A stretch of DNA of 64,000 nt from Variovorax sp. PAMC 28711 (GTDB lineage: Bacteria > Pseudomonadota > Gammaproteobacteria > Burkholderiales > Burkholderiaceae_C): positions 2,161,001 to 2,225,000 of the forward strand of contig NZ_CP014517.1 of NCBI RefSeq assembly GCF_001577265.1, given 5' to 3'. Below the pieces are notes generated by a model. It was not told where the DNA came from. It saw only the letters and a list, made by a program, of their open reading frames with translations, and searched no databases. Below, piece by piece: positions 37,654-46,164 of this stretch (positions within the stretch are counted from its first letter, which is position 1; every line of letters begins with the position of its first letter). A program made the position numbers and the translations under genes.

Positions 37654-39795
37654 TCAGGCGGGGGCGCGGAACACCAGGAACGACCGGCCGGTGACGGTGT
37701 AGCTGTCGCCCGGCTGGAACGTGTCTTCTTCCTGCGCGTCGTGCGCGGTGTCGACGATGCGCGTCCACGCCTTGCCTTCGTCGCGCGGTGGCAGCACGAA
37801 GTCGATCGCGCCTTCCCACGCATTGAAGACAAGCAGCACGCTGTCGTCCGACGCGGCGCGCGGCAGCGACGAACCGGGTGCGGTGCCTTCGAGCAGCAGG
37901 CCGAAGCAGCGCGTCTGCGCGTCCTGCCAATGCGCCTCGTCCATCTCGGCGCCATCGGGCGCGAGCCAGGTCGCATCCTTCACCTGCGCGGCTTCGCTGA
38001 ACTGGCCGGTGAGAAAGCGGTTGCGGCGTAGCACGGGCAGGGCGTTGCGCAGGCCCAGGACGTGGCGCGTGAAGGCGGCGAGCGCCTCGCCGCGTGCTTC
38101 GCCGGCCTGCGCCCAGTCGACCCAGGAGATGTCGTCGTCCTGGCAATACGCGTTGTTGTTGCCCTTTTGCGTGCGGCCGAATTCGTCGCCGGCCAGCAGC
38201 ATCGGCGTGCCTTGCGAGAGCAGCAGCGTCGCGAGCATGTTGCGCTGCTGGCGGGCGCGCAGTGCGAGCACTTCCTCGTTGTCGGTCGGGCCTTCGACGC
38301 CGCAATTCCAGCTGCGGTTGTCGCCGTGGCCGTCGCGGTTGCCTTCGTTGTTGGCTTCGTTGTGCTTCTCGTTGTAGCTGACCGTGTCGGCCAGCGTGAA
38401 GCCGTCGTGCGCGCTGATGAAATTGACGCTGGCCCAGGGACGGCGCCCGCGGCGATTGAAGCGGTCGCTGCTGGCCGTCAGGCACTGCGCGAGCGCCGGC
38501 GCCATCGCTTCGTCGCCCTTCCAGAACGCGCGCACGGTGTCGCGGAACTGGTCGTTCCACTCGGCCCAGCCGGGCGGAAAGCCGCCGACCTGGTAGCCGC
38601 CCGGGCCGATGTCCCACGGCTCGGCGATGAGCTTGACGCTGGAGAGCACCGGGTCTTGCCGGCAGCTCTTGAGAAAGCCGCCGCCTTCGTCGAAGCCGTG
38701 CGGCTCGCGCGCCAGGATGGTCGCGAGGTCGAAGCGGAAGCCGTCGACGTGCATTTCGGTGACCCAGTAGCGCAGGCTGTCGGTCACCATCTGCAGCACG
38801 CGCGGATGGCTCAGGTTGACGGTGTTGCCGGTGCCGGTGTCGTTGATGTAGTAGCGCTGGCCGAGCCCGTCTTCGCCGGGCGGCATCAGCCGGTAGTAGC
38901 TCGCGTTGTCGATGCCCTTGAACGACAGCGTCGGGCCCATCTCGTTGCCTTCGGGCGTGTGGTTGTAGACCACGTCGAGGATCACTTCGAGCCCGTGGGC
39001 ATGGAAGCGGTCGACCATGTTCTTGAACTCGTCGATGTTCGGGCCGTCCATGTAGCGCTGGTCGAGCGCGAAGAAGCCGATGGTGTCGTAGCCCCAGTAG
39101 TTGGTCAGGCCCTTTTCGGTGAGGAAGGGCTGGTTCAGGAACATCTGGATCGGCAGCAGCTCGACGCTGGTCACGCCCAGCGCCTTGATGGGGCCGAGCA
39201 CTTCGTCGCGGGCCAGCCCGGCGAAGGTGCCGCGGAACAGCTCGGGCACGGCCGGGTGCTGCATCGTGAAGCCGCGCACGTGGGTTTCGTAGAACACGGT
39301 CTGGTTCCATGGCACGCGCACCGCATCGGTCTGCTTCCACTCGAAGCGCGAATCGACCACCACGCACTTGGGCATGAAGGGCGCGCTGTCGCGCTCGTCG
39401 AAGCTCAGGTCGCCGTCCGGGTGGCCGACCGTGTAGCCGAACACCTCGGGGCCCCACTTGAGCTCGCCCATGTGCGCCTTGGCATACGGGTCGAGCAGCA
39501 GCTTGTGGTGGTTGAAGCGGTGGCCCTTCTCGGGCTCGTAGGGGCCATGCACGCGCAGGCCGTAGCGCGTGCCGGGCTTGAGGCCGGGCACGAAGCCGTG
39601 CCACACCTCGTCGGTGTATTCGGGCAGCACGTGGCAGGCGGTTTCGGTCGTGCCCGACGCGTCGTAGATGCAGACCTGCACCTGCGTGGCATGCGCGGAG
39701 AACACCGCGAAATTGACGCCGTTGCCGGTGTAGGTGGCGCCGAGCGGGTGCGGCGCGCCCTCTTCGAGTGCGGGAGTGGGGGTGGTGGCGTTCAT
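37654..39795 (-). CDS. glgX: Glycogen debranching enzyme GlgX
   Basis: Hydrolyses alpha-1,6 branches of limit glycogen. 713 residues from ATG 39795; a TTG two codons upstream is less likely. An N-terminal CBM48 domain (PHPLGATYTGNGVNFAVFSAHA) precedes a GH13 barrel: VVYNHTPEGNEMGP, the nucleophile Asp in DGFRFDLATIL, the acid Glu in LIAEPWDIGPGGYQ and the third Asp in NFISAHDGFTLAD. No other glycogen genes are in the window. The zinc-ribbon gene follows 17 bases later on the same strand. Confidence 0.95.
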   Translation of the reverse strand: MNATTPTPALEEGAPHPLGATYTGNGVNFAVFSAHATQVQVCIYDASGTTETACHVLPEYTDEVWHGFVPGLKPGTRYGLRVHGPYEPEKGHRFNHHKLLLDPYAKAHMGELKWGPEVFGYTVGHPDGDLSFDERDSAPFMPKCVVVDSRFEWKQTDAVRVPWNQTVFYETHVRGFTMQHPAVPELFRGTFAGLARDEVLGPIKALGVTSVELLPIQMFLNQPFLTEKGLTNYWGYDTIGFFALDQRYMDGPNIDEFKNMVDRFHAHGLEVILDVVYNHTPEGNEMGPTLSFKGIDNASYYRLMPPGEDGLGQRYYINDTGTGNTVNLSHPRVLQMVTDSLRYWVTEMHVDGFRFDLATILAREPHGFDEGGGFLKSCRQDPVLSSVKLIAEPWDIGPGGYQVGGFPPGWAEWNDQFRDTVRAFWKGDEAMAPALAQCLTASSDRFNRRGRRPWASVNFISAHDGFTLADTVSYNEKHNEANNEGNRDGHGDNRSWNCGVEGPTDNEEVLALRARQQRNMLATLLLSQGTPMLLAGDEFGRTQKGNNNAYCQDDDISWVDWAQAGEARGEALAAFTRHVLGLRNALPVLRRNRFLTGQFSEAAQVKDATWLAPDGAEMDEAHWQDAQTRCFGLLLEGTAPGSSLPRAASDDSVLLVFNAWEGAIDFVLPPRDEGKAWTRIVDTAHDAQEEDTFQPGDSYTVTGRSFLVFRAPA

Positions 39796-39920
39796 GGACA
39801 AAGGATGGTTGACGTTGACTGACGGGAGCTCGGGAGCTCATTACGGCGCTGGTCACATTCAGGCACAGAAGTCGGCTGCGGCGTGTCGGACAACACGGGC
39901 CGCTCATGTAAAAGAGCCGC

Positions 39921-40688
39921 ATGGCCGAATCCATCCTCCTCACCGCCGCCCGTGTTTCCACCTTCGACGGCGACAGGCTGCTGACCGGCGCCAGCGGGTT
40001 TTTCTTCCTGCGCGACGAGCGGCTTTTCTTCGTGACCAGCCGGCACGTCGTCATCGATGCGCCCACCAAGCATTTTCCGAACCGCATCGAGATCGAGCTG
40101 CACACCGATGCCGTCAACCTGACGCAGGCGAGCGCGCTGTCGGTCTGGCTGTACGTCGACGGCAAGAGCGTCTGGCGCCAGGGCAGCGACATGGGCGGCG
40201 AGATCGACGTGGCGGCCATCGAGCTCGACCGCTCGGCGCTGCCGCCGTCGGTGGCGATGCAGGCGTTCACGCCCGCGCATCTGCAGAGCACGCTGGACGA
40301 GGTCGAAGTCGGCAGCGCGCTGCTGGTCGTCGGCTACCCGCTGGGCTTTCACGATGTGATCTATCACCTGCCGGTGGTGCGGCACGCGGTCATCGCGTCG
40401 TCGTTCGGGGTCCGCTTCCAGGGGCAGGGCTATTTCCTGACCGACGCGCGCACCCATCGCGGCACCAGCGGCGCCGCCGTGGTGATGCGCGCGCCCGGAA
40501 CCGACCCGGCGCTGCCCTGGAAGCTGCTCGGCGTGCACTCGTCGCGCATGGACATGAACACGCGCGACCTCGTGCTCGACGAGTCGCTCGGCCTCAACTG
40601 CGCGTGGTACGCCGACATCCTGCTGACCCTCACGGGGAACCCGGCGGCGCCACCGGTGCCGGCACCGGCGGCGCCGGCAGCCACCTGA
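39921..40688 (+). CDS. Trypsin-like serine protease domain protein
   Basis: 255 residues with no signal peptide, so apparently cytoplasmic. The chymotrypsin-fold triad can be placed at H42 (VTSRHVV), D96 (GEIDVAAIEL) and S183 (HRGTSGAAVV). GYPLGFHD between them resembles HtrA-like proteases. No PDZ domain follows; the tail is Pro/Ala-rich. The last 59 bases overlap the 3' end of the convergent MFS gene. The role is unknown; it could be a stress protease or a peptide-binding relative. Confidence 0.78.
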   Translation: MAESILLTAARVSTFDGDRLLTGASGFFFLRDERLFFVTSRHVVIDAPTKHFPNRIEIELHTDAVNLTQASALSVWLYVDGKSVWRQGSDMGGEIDVAAIELDRSALPPSVAMQAFTPAHLQSTLDEVEVGSALLVVGYPLGFHDVIYHLPVVRHAVIASSFGVRFQGQGYFLTDARTHRGTSGAAVVMRAPGTDPALPWKLLGVHSSRMDMNTRDLVLDESLGLNCAWYADILLTLTGNPAAPPVPAPAAPAAT

Positions 40689-41892
40689 AGGCCGCGGCGC
40701 CCAGCGCCAGCAGCCCCGCGATGGTGAAGAGCACCGCCATGAAGGTGTCGAAGCCGTGCGCCGCCGCCACCGAAGCGACCACGCCGGTGAACCACTGCAT
40801 CACTGCCACGCCGAGGAACATCGCCATCGTGAAGACCGCCATCGCACGGCCCGTCATGCTGGCCGGGTAGGCGGCCTTGGTGTCGGCGTACTCCAGCACG
40901 ATGTAGCCCGACAGCACGCCGACCAGCACCGAGCCGACGACGTCCAGCGTGGCGCCCGGGTTCAGCGCCATCACCGCGAAGATCGCCGCGACCGCCAGCG
41001 TGAAGCCGGTGATCCAGCGGCGGCGCCGCGTGTTGCCCGGGTCGAGCCGGCCGAAGAGCGGCGGGCCGAACATGCCGACCACCGAGACGATCACTGCCAC
41101 GTTGCCGCTCTGGACCAGCGAGAAGCCGTGCCGCTCGATCAGCAGCGGCCCGAGCCACAGCCCGCGCAGCGACAGGAACGACGCATACGTGACCGAGGCG
41201 AGCGCGACGATGCCGAGCGTATGCGGCAGTCGGAACAGCGCGCCATAGCTGCGGATCGCGCCGAGCACCGACGGTTTCGGCGGGCCAGCCGGAGAGGGCG
41301 CGGTCTGCGCGTCGGGCGTCGGTGCCGCGTCGTGCACCAGCCAGAAGATCGCCCCCCACGCGGCCACCGAGCCGATCGCGAGCGCGAAGAAGCCCATGCG
41401 CCACGAGCTGTGGTCGATCACCCAGGCCAGCGGCGTGCCCGTCAGCAGCATGCCGACCGAGCCGATGCCCAGCGTGAGGCCCGACACCTGCGCGAAACGC
41501 TCCGGCGGAAACTGCCGCGCGATGAACACGGTGCACACCAGGAAGGCCGGCGCGCAGCCGATGCCCACGAGCACCTGGCCGAACACCAGCCAGGCGAAGT
41601 CGTGCGAGAGCCCCGACACCACCGCGCCGACGATCGCCAGCGGCCAGGCGAACAGCACCGTGCGCCGCACGCCCTGCAGGTCGATGCCGATGCCCATGAA
41701 GAGCTGCAGCGCGCCGAACGCGAAGTGAAACGCGCCCGCGAACAGGCCGAGCTGCTGCGCGGTGAGCGCGAAATCCTTCTGCAGCTGGTTCGCCATGATG
41801 GCGGCCACCGTGCGGTACGACTGGCTCAGGGCGAAGGCGGTGGTCAGCGTCATCAGCATGAGCCAGGCAGAACGGGTGGAGCGGCGTGTCAT
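40630..41892 (-). CDS. MFS transporter
   Basis: 420 residues from ATG 41892 (MTRRSTRS), with 12 predicted transmembrane helices in two halves. FMGIGIDLQGVRRTVLFAWPL is the loop 2-3 motif of the major facilitator superfamily and GCAPAFLVCTVFIARQFPPERFA is typical of anion or drug exporters. The substrate is unknown. It is divergent from the XRE-cupin regulator at 42040, and 147 bases between them hold palindromes and a repeat, so the regulator could control it as well. The 3' end overlaps the protease gene by 59 bases. Confidence 0.88.
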   Translation of the reverse strand: MTRRSTRSAWLMLMTLTTAFALSQSYRTVAAIMANQLQKDFALTAQQLGLFAGAFHFAFGALQLFMGIGIDLQGVRRTVLFAWPLAIVGAVVSGLSHDFAWLVFGQVLVGIGCAPAFLVCTVFIARQFPPERFAQVSGLTLGIGSVGMLLTGTPLAWVIDHSSWRMGFFALAIGSVAAWGAIFWLVHDAAPTPDAQTAPSPAGPPKPSVLGAIRSYGALFRLPHTLGIVALASVTYASFLSLRGLWLGPLLIERHGFSLVQSGNVAVIVSVVGMFGPPLFGRLDPGNTRRRRWITGFTLAVAAIFAVMALNPGATLDVVGSVLVGVLSGYIVLEYADTKAAYPASMTGRAMAVFTMAMFLGVAVMQWFTGVVASVAAAHGFDTFMAVLFTIAGLLALGAAAFRWLPAPPVPAPVAPPGSP

Positions 41893-41946
41893 GCGTTGGA
41901 ATCTAGATGAAACGGGGCTTGAGCGCCCGTCTCTCATGCGCCAGTA

Positions 41947-41963
41947 GCTATCAAAACAATAGC
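41947..41963. repeat. Short GCTAT-ATAGC inverted repeat, copy 2
   Basis: GCTAT CAAAACA ATAGC, differing from the copy at 22446-22462 by one loop base. It lies between the MFS and XRE-cupin genes. Confidence 0.5.
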
Positions 41964-41993
41964 ATTTCGTCTAGGGGTTGGCCCGAGGCTTGC

Positions 41994-42025
41994 TTGTGAA
42001 ATATTCACAAAAGTGAAAATTTCAC
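41994..42025. promoter_or_regulatory. Tandem palindromes, operator candidate of the XRE-cupin regulator
   Basis: TTGTGAA ATA TTCACAA (41994-42010) is followed by GTGAAA A TTTCAC (42013-42025). Both share the half-site GTGAA and end 14 bases before the regulator ATG, so this is most likely an autoregulatory operator controlling the downstream cluster and perhaps the divergent MFS gene. The centres are 17 bp apart. Confidence 0.7.
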
Positions 42026-42039
42026 GCAAGCTGCACTCT

Positions 42040-42693
42040 ATGAACGCCCGCCAACCTTCGGCCCACCACATCCATTCGGTCATCGACCTGTGGTTGGGCG
42101 AACAGCTGCGCCGCCGCCGCAAGGCGCTCGGCCTGCCGCTGCTCCCGGTGGCGCAGGCCTGCGGCATTTCGGTGAGCCTGCTGAGCCAGCTGGAGCGCGG
42201 GCTGCGCTCCATTTCGATGCGCACGCTCGAGGCCCTCGCGACCGAACTCCAGCTGCCGATGGAAACGCTGGTGCGCAACACCCGCCACAGCGACGCCACC
42301 GCCGAGGTCGACGGCGCCGTGGTGCGCGCCGGCTCGCACCGCCGCATCGACCTGGGCGACAAGGGCATCCACAAGGAAAACCTCACGCCGCCGGCAGCGA
42401 CCGGCCGCGTCGAGATGTACCGCGCCGAGATCGAGCCCGGCGGCTCGACCGGCGACGAACTCTTCTTCACGCACAAGGGCGAGCAGGTCGGCTTCGTGAT
42501 CGACGGCCAGCTCGAACTCTTCATCGAGGACCGCCTGCTCAAGCTGCAGGCCGGCGACAGCTTCTGCTACGACGGCAGCACCCCGCGCCGCTGGCGCAAC
42601 CCGGGCGCGACGCTCACCACCGTGCTGTGGGCGATCACCCGTTCGACTTTTTCCGTTCCCCCACCGTCCCACTCCAAAGGAAAGACACCATGA
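42040..42693 (+). CDS. XRE-cupin (PuuR-type) transcriptional regulator
   Basis: 217 residues from ATG 42040; a GTG at 42013 lies inside a palindrome and was rejected. An XRE helix-turn-helix (RRRRKALGLPLLPVAQACGI, then SVSLLSQLERGLRSISMRT) is followed by a C-terminal cupin (MYRAEIEPGGSTGDELFFTH through DSFCYDGSTPRRWRNPG). Regulators with this architecture, such as PuuR, sense small metabolites and repress uptake and breakdown genes. Its stop overlaps the ATG of the binding-protein gene (ATGA). It probably controls the ABC transporter, oxidase and amidase genes downstream. Confidence 0.88.
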   Translation: MNARQPSAHHIHSVIDLWLGEQLRRRRKALGLPLLPVAQACGISVSLLSQLERGLRSISMRTLEALATELQLPMETLVRNTRHSDATAEVDGAVVRAGSHRRIDLGDKGIHKENLTPPAATGRVEMYRAEIEPGGSTGDELFFTHKGEQVGFVIDGQLELFIEDRLLKLQAGDSFCYDGSTPRRWRNPGATLTTVLWAITRSTFSVPPPSHSKGKTP

Positions 42694-43448
42694 AGCTCTC
42701 CGCACTTGTCGCTTCGCTGTTCACGGCGCTCGCGTTGACAATCACGGCGCCGGCCTCGGCCCAGCCCGTGTTGAAGGTCGGCTCCACGCCGACCGGCAGC
42801 CCCTTCACCTTCCTCGACACCAAGACCAACACGATCGACGGCGTCATGGCCGACATCGTCAAGGCCGTGGGCAAGGAAGCCGGCTTCGGCGTGCAGATCG
42901 AGGCGATGCAGTTCTCCACGCTCATCAGCTCGCTCACCACCAAGCGCATCGACCTGATCTCGGCGGCGATGTTCATCACGCCGGTGCGGCTGGAGGTGGT
43001 CGATTTCTCGCAGCCGATCTACAGCTATGGCGAAGGCGTCGTGCTGCCGGTGGCCGACAAGACCGCCTACGTCGCGATGGCCGACCTCAAGGGCAAGCGC
43101 GTCGGCGTGCAGGTCGGCACCGCCTTCGTCGACCCGCTGCAGAAAAGCGGTCTCTTCACCGAGGTGAAGCTGTATGACACCACCGCCGACCTGATGCGCG
43201 ACGCCAATGCCGGCCGCATCGATGCGGGCTTCCTCGATTCGCCGATCGCGGGCTTCGCGATCTCGCGTGGCCTCTTCCCCAACCTGCGCATGGCGACCAG
43301 CTTCAAGCCGACCATGGTCAGCAGCATCGGCATCGCGACGCGCAAGGGCGACACCGAGACGATGGGCAAGGTCAACGCCGCGCTCACCAAGCTCAAGGCC
43401 GACGGCACCATCGACGTCATCCTGAAGAAGTGGGGCTTGGCTTCCTGA
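42690..43448 (+). CDS. ABC transporter substrate-binding protein, family 3
   Basis: 252 residues from ATG 42690, with a signal peptide ([20 protein letters not shown]). The mature part is a polar amino acid-type periplasmic binding protein: [64 protein letters not shown]. The ligand is not predictable, but the downstream oxidase and amidase suggest an amino acid, opine, polyamine conjugate or amide. The stop overlaps the permease start. Confidence 0.9.
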   Translation: MKLSALVASLFTALALTITAPASAQPVLKVGSTPTGSPFTFLDTKTNTIDGVMADIVKAVGKEAGFGVQIEAMQFSTLISSLTTKRIDLISAAMFITPVRLEVVDFSQPIYSYGEGVVLPVADKTAYVAMADLKGKRVGVQVGTAFVDPLQKSGLFTEVKLYDTTADLMRDANAGRIDAGFLDSPIAGFAISRGLFPNLRMATSFKPTMVSSIGIATRKGDTETMGKVNAALTKLKADGTIDVILKKWGLAS

Positions 43449-44098
43449 TGCTCGTGCTCTTCGCCCGCGTCCAGGAGTATTTTCCGATCCTGCTGCAGGG
43501 GGCCTGGCTCACCATCGGGGTGACGCTCGGCTCGCTGGCGTTGTCGACCGTGCTCGGCATGGTGTGGGCCGTCATGCGCGTGTCGGGCATTCGGTGGCTG
43601 GCGAACCTCGCGGCCACCATCGTCAACCTGCTGCGCGGCATCCCGATCATCGTGCTGCTGTTCTTCCTGTACTTCGTGATGCCGGACTTCGGCCTCTCGC
43701 TGTCGGCGGTGCAGGCGTCGATCCTCGGCCTGGGCATCGCGTACTCGGCCTACCAGTCGGAGAACTTTCGCGCGGGCATCGAGGCGGTCGACCACGGCCA
43801 GGTGGAAGCGGCGCGCGCGATGGGCATGGGCTGGCCGCTGATGATGCGGCGCGTGGTGATGCCGCAGGCCGTGAAGATCGTGCTGCCGCCCTACGGCAAC
43901 ATCATGATCATGATGCTGAAGGACTCGTCGCAGGCCTCCACCATCACGGTCGCCGAGCTCGCGCTGCAGGGCAAGCTCATCGCCACCTCCACCTTCCAGA
44001 ACGCCACCGTGTTCAGCATGGTGGCGGTGATGTACCTCGTCATGTGCGTGCCGCTCATCCTCCTGGTGCGGCATCTCGAGAAGCGGAACAAGACATGA
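43448..44098 (+). CDS. ABC transporter permease, His/Glu/Gln type
   Basis: 216 residues from ATG 43448, overlapping the binding-protein stop by one base. About five transmembrane helices; the EAA-type cytoplasmic loop reads [23 protein letters not shown], which docks the ATPase. [19 protein letters not shown] is typical of polar amino acid permeases. A single permease implies a homodimer. The stop overlaps the ATPase start (ATGA). Confidence 0.92.
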   Translation: MLVLFARVQEYFPILLQGAWLTIGVTLGSLALSTVLGMVWAVMRVSGIRWLANLAATIVNLLRGIPIIVLLFFLYFVMPDFGLSLSAVQASILGLGIAYSAYQSENFRAGIEAVDHGQVEAARAMGMGWPLMMRRVVMPQAVKIVLPPYGNIMIMMLKDSSQASTITVAELALQGKLIATSTFQNATVFSMVAVMYLVMCVPLILLVRHLEKRNKT

Positions 44099-44826
44099 TC
44101 GAAATCCGCGGACTCCAGAAATTCTTCGGCACGCACCATGTGCTCAAAGGCGTCGACGCCTCGGTCGCCAAGGGCGAGGTGGTCTGCATCATCGGCCCCT
44201 CGGGCTCGGGCAAGTCGACCATCCTGCGCTGCATCAACGGGCTCGAAAGCTACAGCGGCGGCACCATCGACATCGACGGCGTGGCGGTCGACCACCAGGC
44301 GCCGAGCATCAAGCAGATCCGCACCGAAGTCGCGATGGTGTTCCAGCGCTTCAACCTGTTCCCGCACCGCAGCGTGCTGGAAAACATCATCGAAGGCCCG
44401 GTGTACGTGAAGGGCGAATCGCGTGCGGTGGCCATCGCGCATGCGAAGGAACTGCTGGCCAGCGTGGGCCTGGCCGAGAAGATCGATGCGCGGCCTTCGC
44501 AACTCTCGGGGGGCCAGCAGCAACGCGTGGCGATCGCGCGTGCGCTGGCGATGAACCCCAAAGCGATCCTGTTCGACGAGCCGACTTCGGCGCTCGATCC
44601 CGAGCTGGTCGGCGACGTGCTGGAGGTGATGCGCAAGCTCGCCGAAACCGGCATGACGATGGTCGTGGTCACGCACGAGATGCAGTTCGCCCGCGAGGTG
44701 GCCGACCGCGTGTTGTTCATCGACGGCGGCGTCGTGGCGGAGCAAGGGCCGTCGGCCGAACTGCTCGGCAACCCCCAACACCCGCGCACGCAGGACTTCT
44801 TGCGGCGCGTTCTTCATCCGATGTGA
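44095..44826 (+). CDS. ABC transporter ATP-binding protein, polar amino acid type
   Basis: 243 residues with all nucleotide-binding motifs: Walker [11 protein letters not shown]-loop [10 protein letters not shown], signature [15 protein letters not shown], Walker [15 protein letters not shown]-loop VVTHEM. This is the GlnQ/HisP branch. It energises the transporter formed with the two preceding genes. Confidence 0.95.
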   Translation: MIEIRGLQKFFGTHHVLKGVDASVAKGEVVCIIGPSGSGKSTILRCINGLESYSGGTIDIDGVAVDHQAPSIKQIRTEVAMVFQRFNLFPHRSVLENIIEGPVYVKGESRAVAIAHAKELLASVGLAEKIDARPSQLSGGQQQRVAIARALAMNPKAILFDEPTSALDPELVGDVLEVMRKLAETGMTMVVVTHEMQFAREVADRVLFIDGGVVAEQGPSAELLGNPQHPRTQDFLRRVLHPM

Positions 44827-44834
44827 GAGTCGAC

Positions 44835-46142
44835 ATGCCGCAACCCGAATTCTTTCCGCTCGGCCCTTCGTTGTGGGCCGCGACCGCCGCACCGGCGCCC
44901 GAGACCACGCCGCTCGACGGCGACGCGCAGGCCGACGTCGTCATCGTCGGTGCCGGCTACTGCGGCCTCAGCACCGCCCTGCACCTGGCCGAGCGCGGCG
45001 TGCGCGTGGTGGTGCTCGAGGCGCGCGAGATCGGCTTCGGCGGCTCGGGCCGCAACGGCGGCCAGGTGATCCCCGGCTTCAAGTACGACCCGAGCGAAAT
45101 GATCGCGATGTTCGGTGCCGAGAAGGGCCGGCGCCTGGTCGACTTCGCGGGCAGCACCGCCGACGCGGTGTTCGGCCTGATCGACAAGCACCAGATGGAC
45201 GTGCCGCATGTGCGGCGCGGCTGGATCCAGGGGTCGCACACGCCCGAGGCGCTCAAGATGGCCGAGCGCCGCGTGCGCGACTGGGGCGCCGAAGGCGTCG
45301 CGACGAAGCTGCTCGACCGTGCCGAAACCGCCCGGCTGCTCGGCACCGACAAATACCTCGGCGGCTGGGTCGATCCGCGCGGCGGCGGCGTGCAGCCGCT
45401 GAGCTATGCGCGCGGGCTGGCCCGGGCCGCGATCGCGGCCGGCGTGGCGATCCACACCGCGTCGCCGGTCACGCAGCTGTCGCAGGCCGGCGGGCAGGGC
45501 GGCAAGTGGCACGTCACCACGAAGCAGGGCGCCAAGGTGGTTGCCGAGCGCGTGGTGCTGGCCACCAACGGCTACACCGACGACCTGTGGCCGCAACTGC
45601 GCAAGTCGATCATCAACGCCAACTCGTTCCAGGTCGCGACCGAACCGCTGCCCGAGTCGGTGCGCCGCACCCTCATGCCCGAGGGCCATGTGTCGTCGGA
45701 CGCGCGCAACCTGCTGCTGTACTACCGCATCGACCACACGGGGCGGCTCATCATGGGCGGCCGCGGCACCTTCCGCGAGCCCGATCCGGCGCAGCCCGGC
45801 GACTGGTCGCACCTGGAGAACGTGATCGGCAAGCTGTTCCCGCAGGCCGCCGGCGTGCCGATCGCCTACCGCTGGTGCGGCCACGTCGCGATCACACGCG
45901 ACTACCTGCCGCACCTGCACGAGCCGGCGCCCGGCCTGCTCATCGACATCGGCTGCCAGGGCCGCGGCGTCGGCCTGCAGACGCGCATGGGCCAGGCGCT
46001 GGCCGCGTACATCGCCACGGGCGACAAGACGGCGCTGCCGGTCGCGCCGTCGGCGATCAAGCCGTTCCCGTTGTATGGTCTGCGACGCCTCTACGTGTCG
46101 GCCGTGATCGGCTGGTACCGCATGACGGACGGAGGCGTCTAG
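44835..46142 (+). CDS. DAO-family FAD oxidoreductase (PuuB-like)
   Basis: 435 residues from ATG 44835; a GTG at 44823 that overlaps the ATPase stop would add four. FAD-binding VVIVGAGYCGLSTALHLAE at about 36-54 is followed by GFGGSGRNGGQV, a stretch shared with gamma-glutamylputrescine oxidase (PuuB) and glycine oxidase-type enzymes. YRWCGHVAITRDYLPHLHE and IGCQGRGVGLQTRMGQ complete the fold. It probably oxidises the amine imported by the adjacent ABC system. The exact substrate is unknown. Confidence 0.83.
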   Translation: MPQPEFFPLGPSLWAATAAPAPETTPLDGDAQADVVIVGAGYCGLSTALHLAERGVRVVVLEAREIGFGGSGRNGGQVIPGFKYDPSEMIAMFGAEKGRRLVDFAGSTADAVFGLIDKHQMDVPHVRRGWIQGSHTPEALKMAERRVRDWGAEGVATKLLDRAETARLLGTDKYLGGWVDPRGGGVQPLSYARGLARAAIAAGVAIHTASPVTQLSQAGGQGGKWHVTTKQGAKVVAERVVLATNGYTDDLWPQLRKSIINANSFQVATEPLPESVRRTLMPEGHVSSDARNLLLYYRIDHTGRLIMGGRGTFREPDPAQPGDWSHLENVIGKLFPQAAGVPIAYRWCGHVAITRDYLPHLHEPAPGLLIDIGCQGRGVGLQTRMGQALAAYIATGDKTALPVAPSAIKPFPLYGLRRLYVSAVIGWYRMTDGGV

Positions 46143-46164
46143 CAACCCGCAGCAAGGAGCCTTC

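Noticed and set aside
38062..39822. 586-codon frame opposite glgX
   Set aside because: Antisense shadow with His/Val/Ala-rich composition; GlgX catalytic motifs are intact on the minus strand.
42013..42039. GTG 42013 as start of the XRE-cupin regulator
   Set aside because: The codon lies inside a palindrome that looks like the operator, and the ATG at 42040 begins the conserved part.
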